From assembly GCA_024691265.1 (NCBI GenBank), contig JAILNT010000099.1, forward strand, positions 1 through 6,539: a DNA stretch of 6,539 nucleotides. Reading direction: 5' to 3'. This document shows, piece by piece, positions 6,007 through 6,539 of this stretch (position 1 is the first letter of the stretch; each line of letters opens with the position of its first letter). The notes beneath the pieces are model-generated. The model did no database searches and had not been told where the DNA came from. It saw only the letters and a program-made list of their open reading frames with translations. The stretch is from Treponema sp. (lineage in GTDB: Bacteria > Spirochaetota > Spirochaetia > Treponematales > Treponemataceae). A program made the translations under genes and the position numbers.

Positions 6007-6060
6007 ATGTTTCGACCAATGAGAAGATTCAAACATCAGATTACAAAGGTAAAACAATGA
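6007..6060 (+). pseudogene. 17-codon remnant of a NimA/pyridoxamine-phosphate-oxidase-like gene, possibly still translated
   Basis: The ORF reads MFRPMRRFKHQITKVKQ and then TGA. The first 10-13 residues match the typical N-terminus of flavin-binding split-barrel proteins of the NimA/PNPOx-like family, which commonly begin MFR.MRR.KQ.LS. The rest of that protein (about 140 residues) is absent. A good ribosome binding site (GAGGTGAT, 5996-6003) precedes the ATG and starts one base after the stop of the upstream EamA gene. The TGA overlaps the ATG of the next EamA gene as ATGA, so the peptide may still be translated and couple the two transporter genes. Simplest reading: a deletion removed the body of the gene and left its start. 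Alternatives are a genuine leader peptide or a chance resemblance; the match is short. Confidence 0.5.
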
Positions 6061-6539
6061 ACAGCAAAATCATAGCCATCATATACGCTATTGCAGCAGC
6101 AGCCTTTTACGCACTTAATGTTCCATGCTCAAAAATTCTTCTTTCAGAACTTTCACCTGTTTTTCTAGCTGGTCTTTTGTACATTGGTGCGGGGTTCGGC
6201 GTAGGATTTATGTATCTGTTCAATTTCAAAAAAGAAGAAAAAACACAAAGGCTGAACAAAAGCGATTTGCCCTACACTGTCGCAATGGTGGTTCTGGATA
6301 TAATCGCACCAATTCTGCTTATGCTGGGCGTAAAATACGGCACTTCTGGGAACGCTTCTCTTTTGGGGAATTTTGAGATTGTTGCAACGACGCTGATAGC
6401 TATGTTGATTTTCAGAGAAAAAGTTACTTGGCGGCTCTGGCTTGCTATTTTTTTTATCACGGCTTCAAGTATAATCCTCACTTTTGAAAGCAAAGACGGT
6501 ATGAGTTTTTCAACAGGTTCTCTTTTTGTGCTTGGTGCG
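6057..6539 (+). CDS. EamA/DMT-family transporter (partial, 3' end outside window)
   Basis: The frame is open from ATG at 6057 through the window edge, 161 codons, with no stop. It begins MNSKIIAIIYAIAAAAFYAL with NVPCSKILL next, the classic first helix of ten-helix EamA transporters, where a helix is followed by a P.SK.LL motif. About five or six membrane segments are visible, with GNASLLGNFEIVATTLIAML (about 104-123) and FREKVTWRLWLAI (125-137) marking the end of the first EamA repeat. The second repeat should follow outside the window, for a usual total near 290-300 residues. The start overlaps the TGA of the preceding short ORF and has AAAGG (6045-6049) seven bases upstream. It is probably co-transcribed with the single-domain EamA gene from the promoter at 5498. 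The substrate is unknown; metabolite or drug export is typical of the family. Confidence 0.87.
   Translation, partial: MNSKIIAIIYAIAAAAFYALNVPCSKILLSELSPVFLAGLLYIGAGFGVGFMYLFNFKKEEKTQRLNKSDLPYTVAMVVLDIIAPILLMLGVKYGTSGNASLLGNFEIVATTLIAMLIFREKVTWRLWLAIFFITASSIILTFESKDGMSFSTGSLFVLGA

Noticed and set aside
6125..6376. 83-codon plus-strand ORF
   Set aside because: It is an out-of-frame shadow of the second EamA gene, which reads open from 6057 to the end.
6272..6493. 73-codon minus-strand ORF
   Set aside because: Antisense shadow of the second EamA gene.

Overview
The window looks like chromosomal DNA of a host-associated, low-GC anaerobe. A Treponema-type spirochete is my best guess. The reasons are the A/T-rich, A/T-ending codon use, strong GGAGG-type ribosome binding sites, a relaxed lipoprotein signal on a periplasmic-type flavin reductase, and the style of the protein families. 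A Clostridia-type Firmicute cannot be excluded without a search. No tRNA, rRNA, CRISPR array or insertion sequence is visible.

Layout. Positions 1-131 are the 3' end of nrdR, the repressor of ribonucleotide reductase genes. Converging on it with a 14-bp gap is a membrane-bound cyclic-di-GMP phosphodiesterase (146-2059, minus), with a membrane-spanning N-terminus, a degenerate GGDEF domain and an intact EAL domain. It has its own near-consensus promoter. Upstream of it, on the same strand, is a LysR-type regulator (2185-3042, minus, TTG start). A 113-bp divergent intergenic region with a near-perfect 16-bp palindrome separates this regulator from a 631-residue lipoprotein flavin reductase (3156-5051, plus). 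That enzyme has an FMN_bind domain followed by a fumarate/urocanate-reductase-like FAD domain, and its gene ends at a clear Rho-independent terminator (5078-5110). The regulator/reductase pair reads as a self-contained unit: the LysR protein probably senses the electron acceptor, or a related metabolite, and controls the reductase. The residues that define fumarate reductases are replaced, so the substrate is probably something else.

Past the terminator the composition is visibly less A/T-rich and the character changes. Positions 5112-5346 (minus) hold a decayed gene for an MBL-fold metallo-hydrolase. Its start is preserved, but most of the protein is deleted out of frame. From 5498 a strong promoter drives a transporter operon: a single-EamA-domain DMT protein (5567-5995), a 17-codon ORF that looks like the surviving N-terminus of a NimA/pyridoxamine-phosphate-oxidase-like protein (6007-6060), and a second, full-size-type EamA transporter (6057 to the window edge) whose ATG overlaps the TGA of the short ORF.

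The most interesting points are the reductase with a non-canonical active site under a probable dedicated LysR operator, and two gene remnants in one 1-kb stretch that both keep their start region while the body of the gene is gone.
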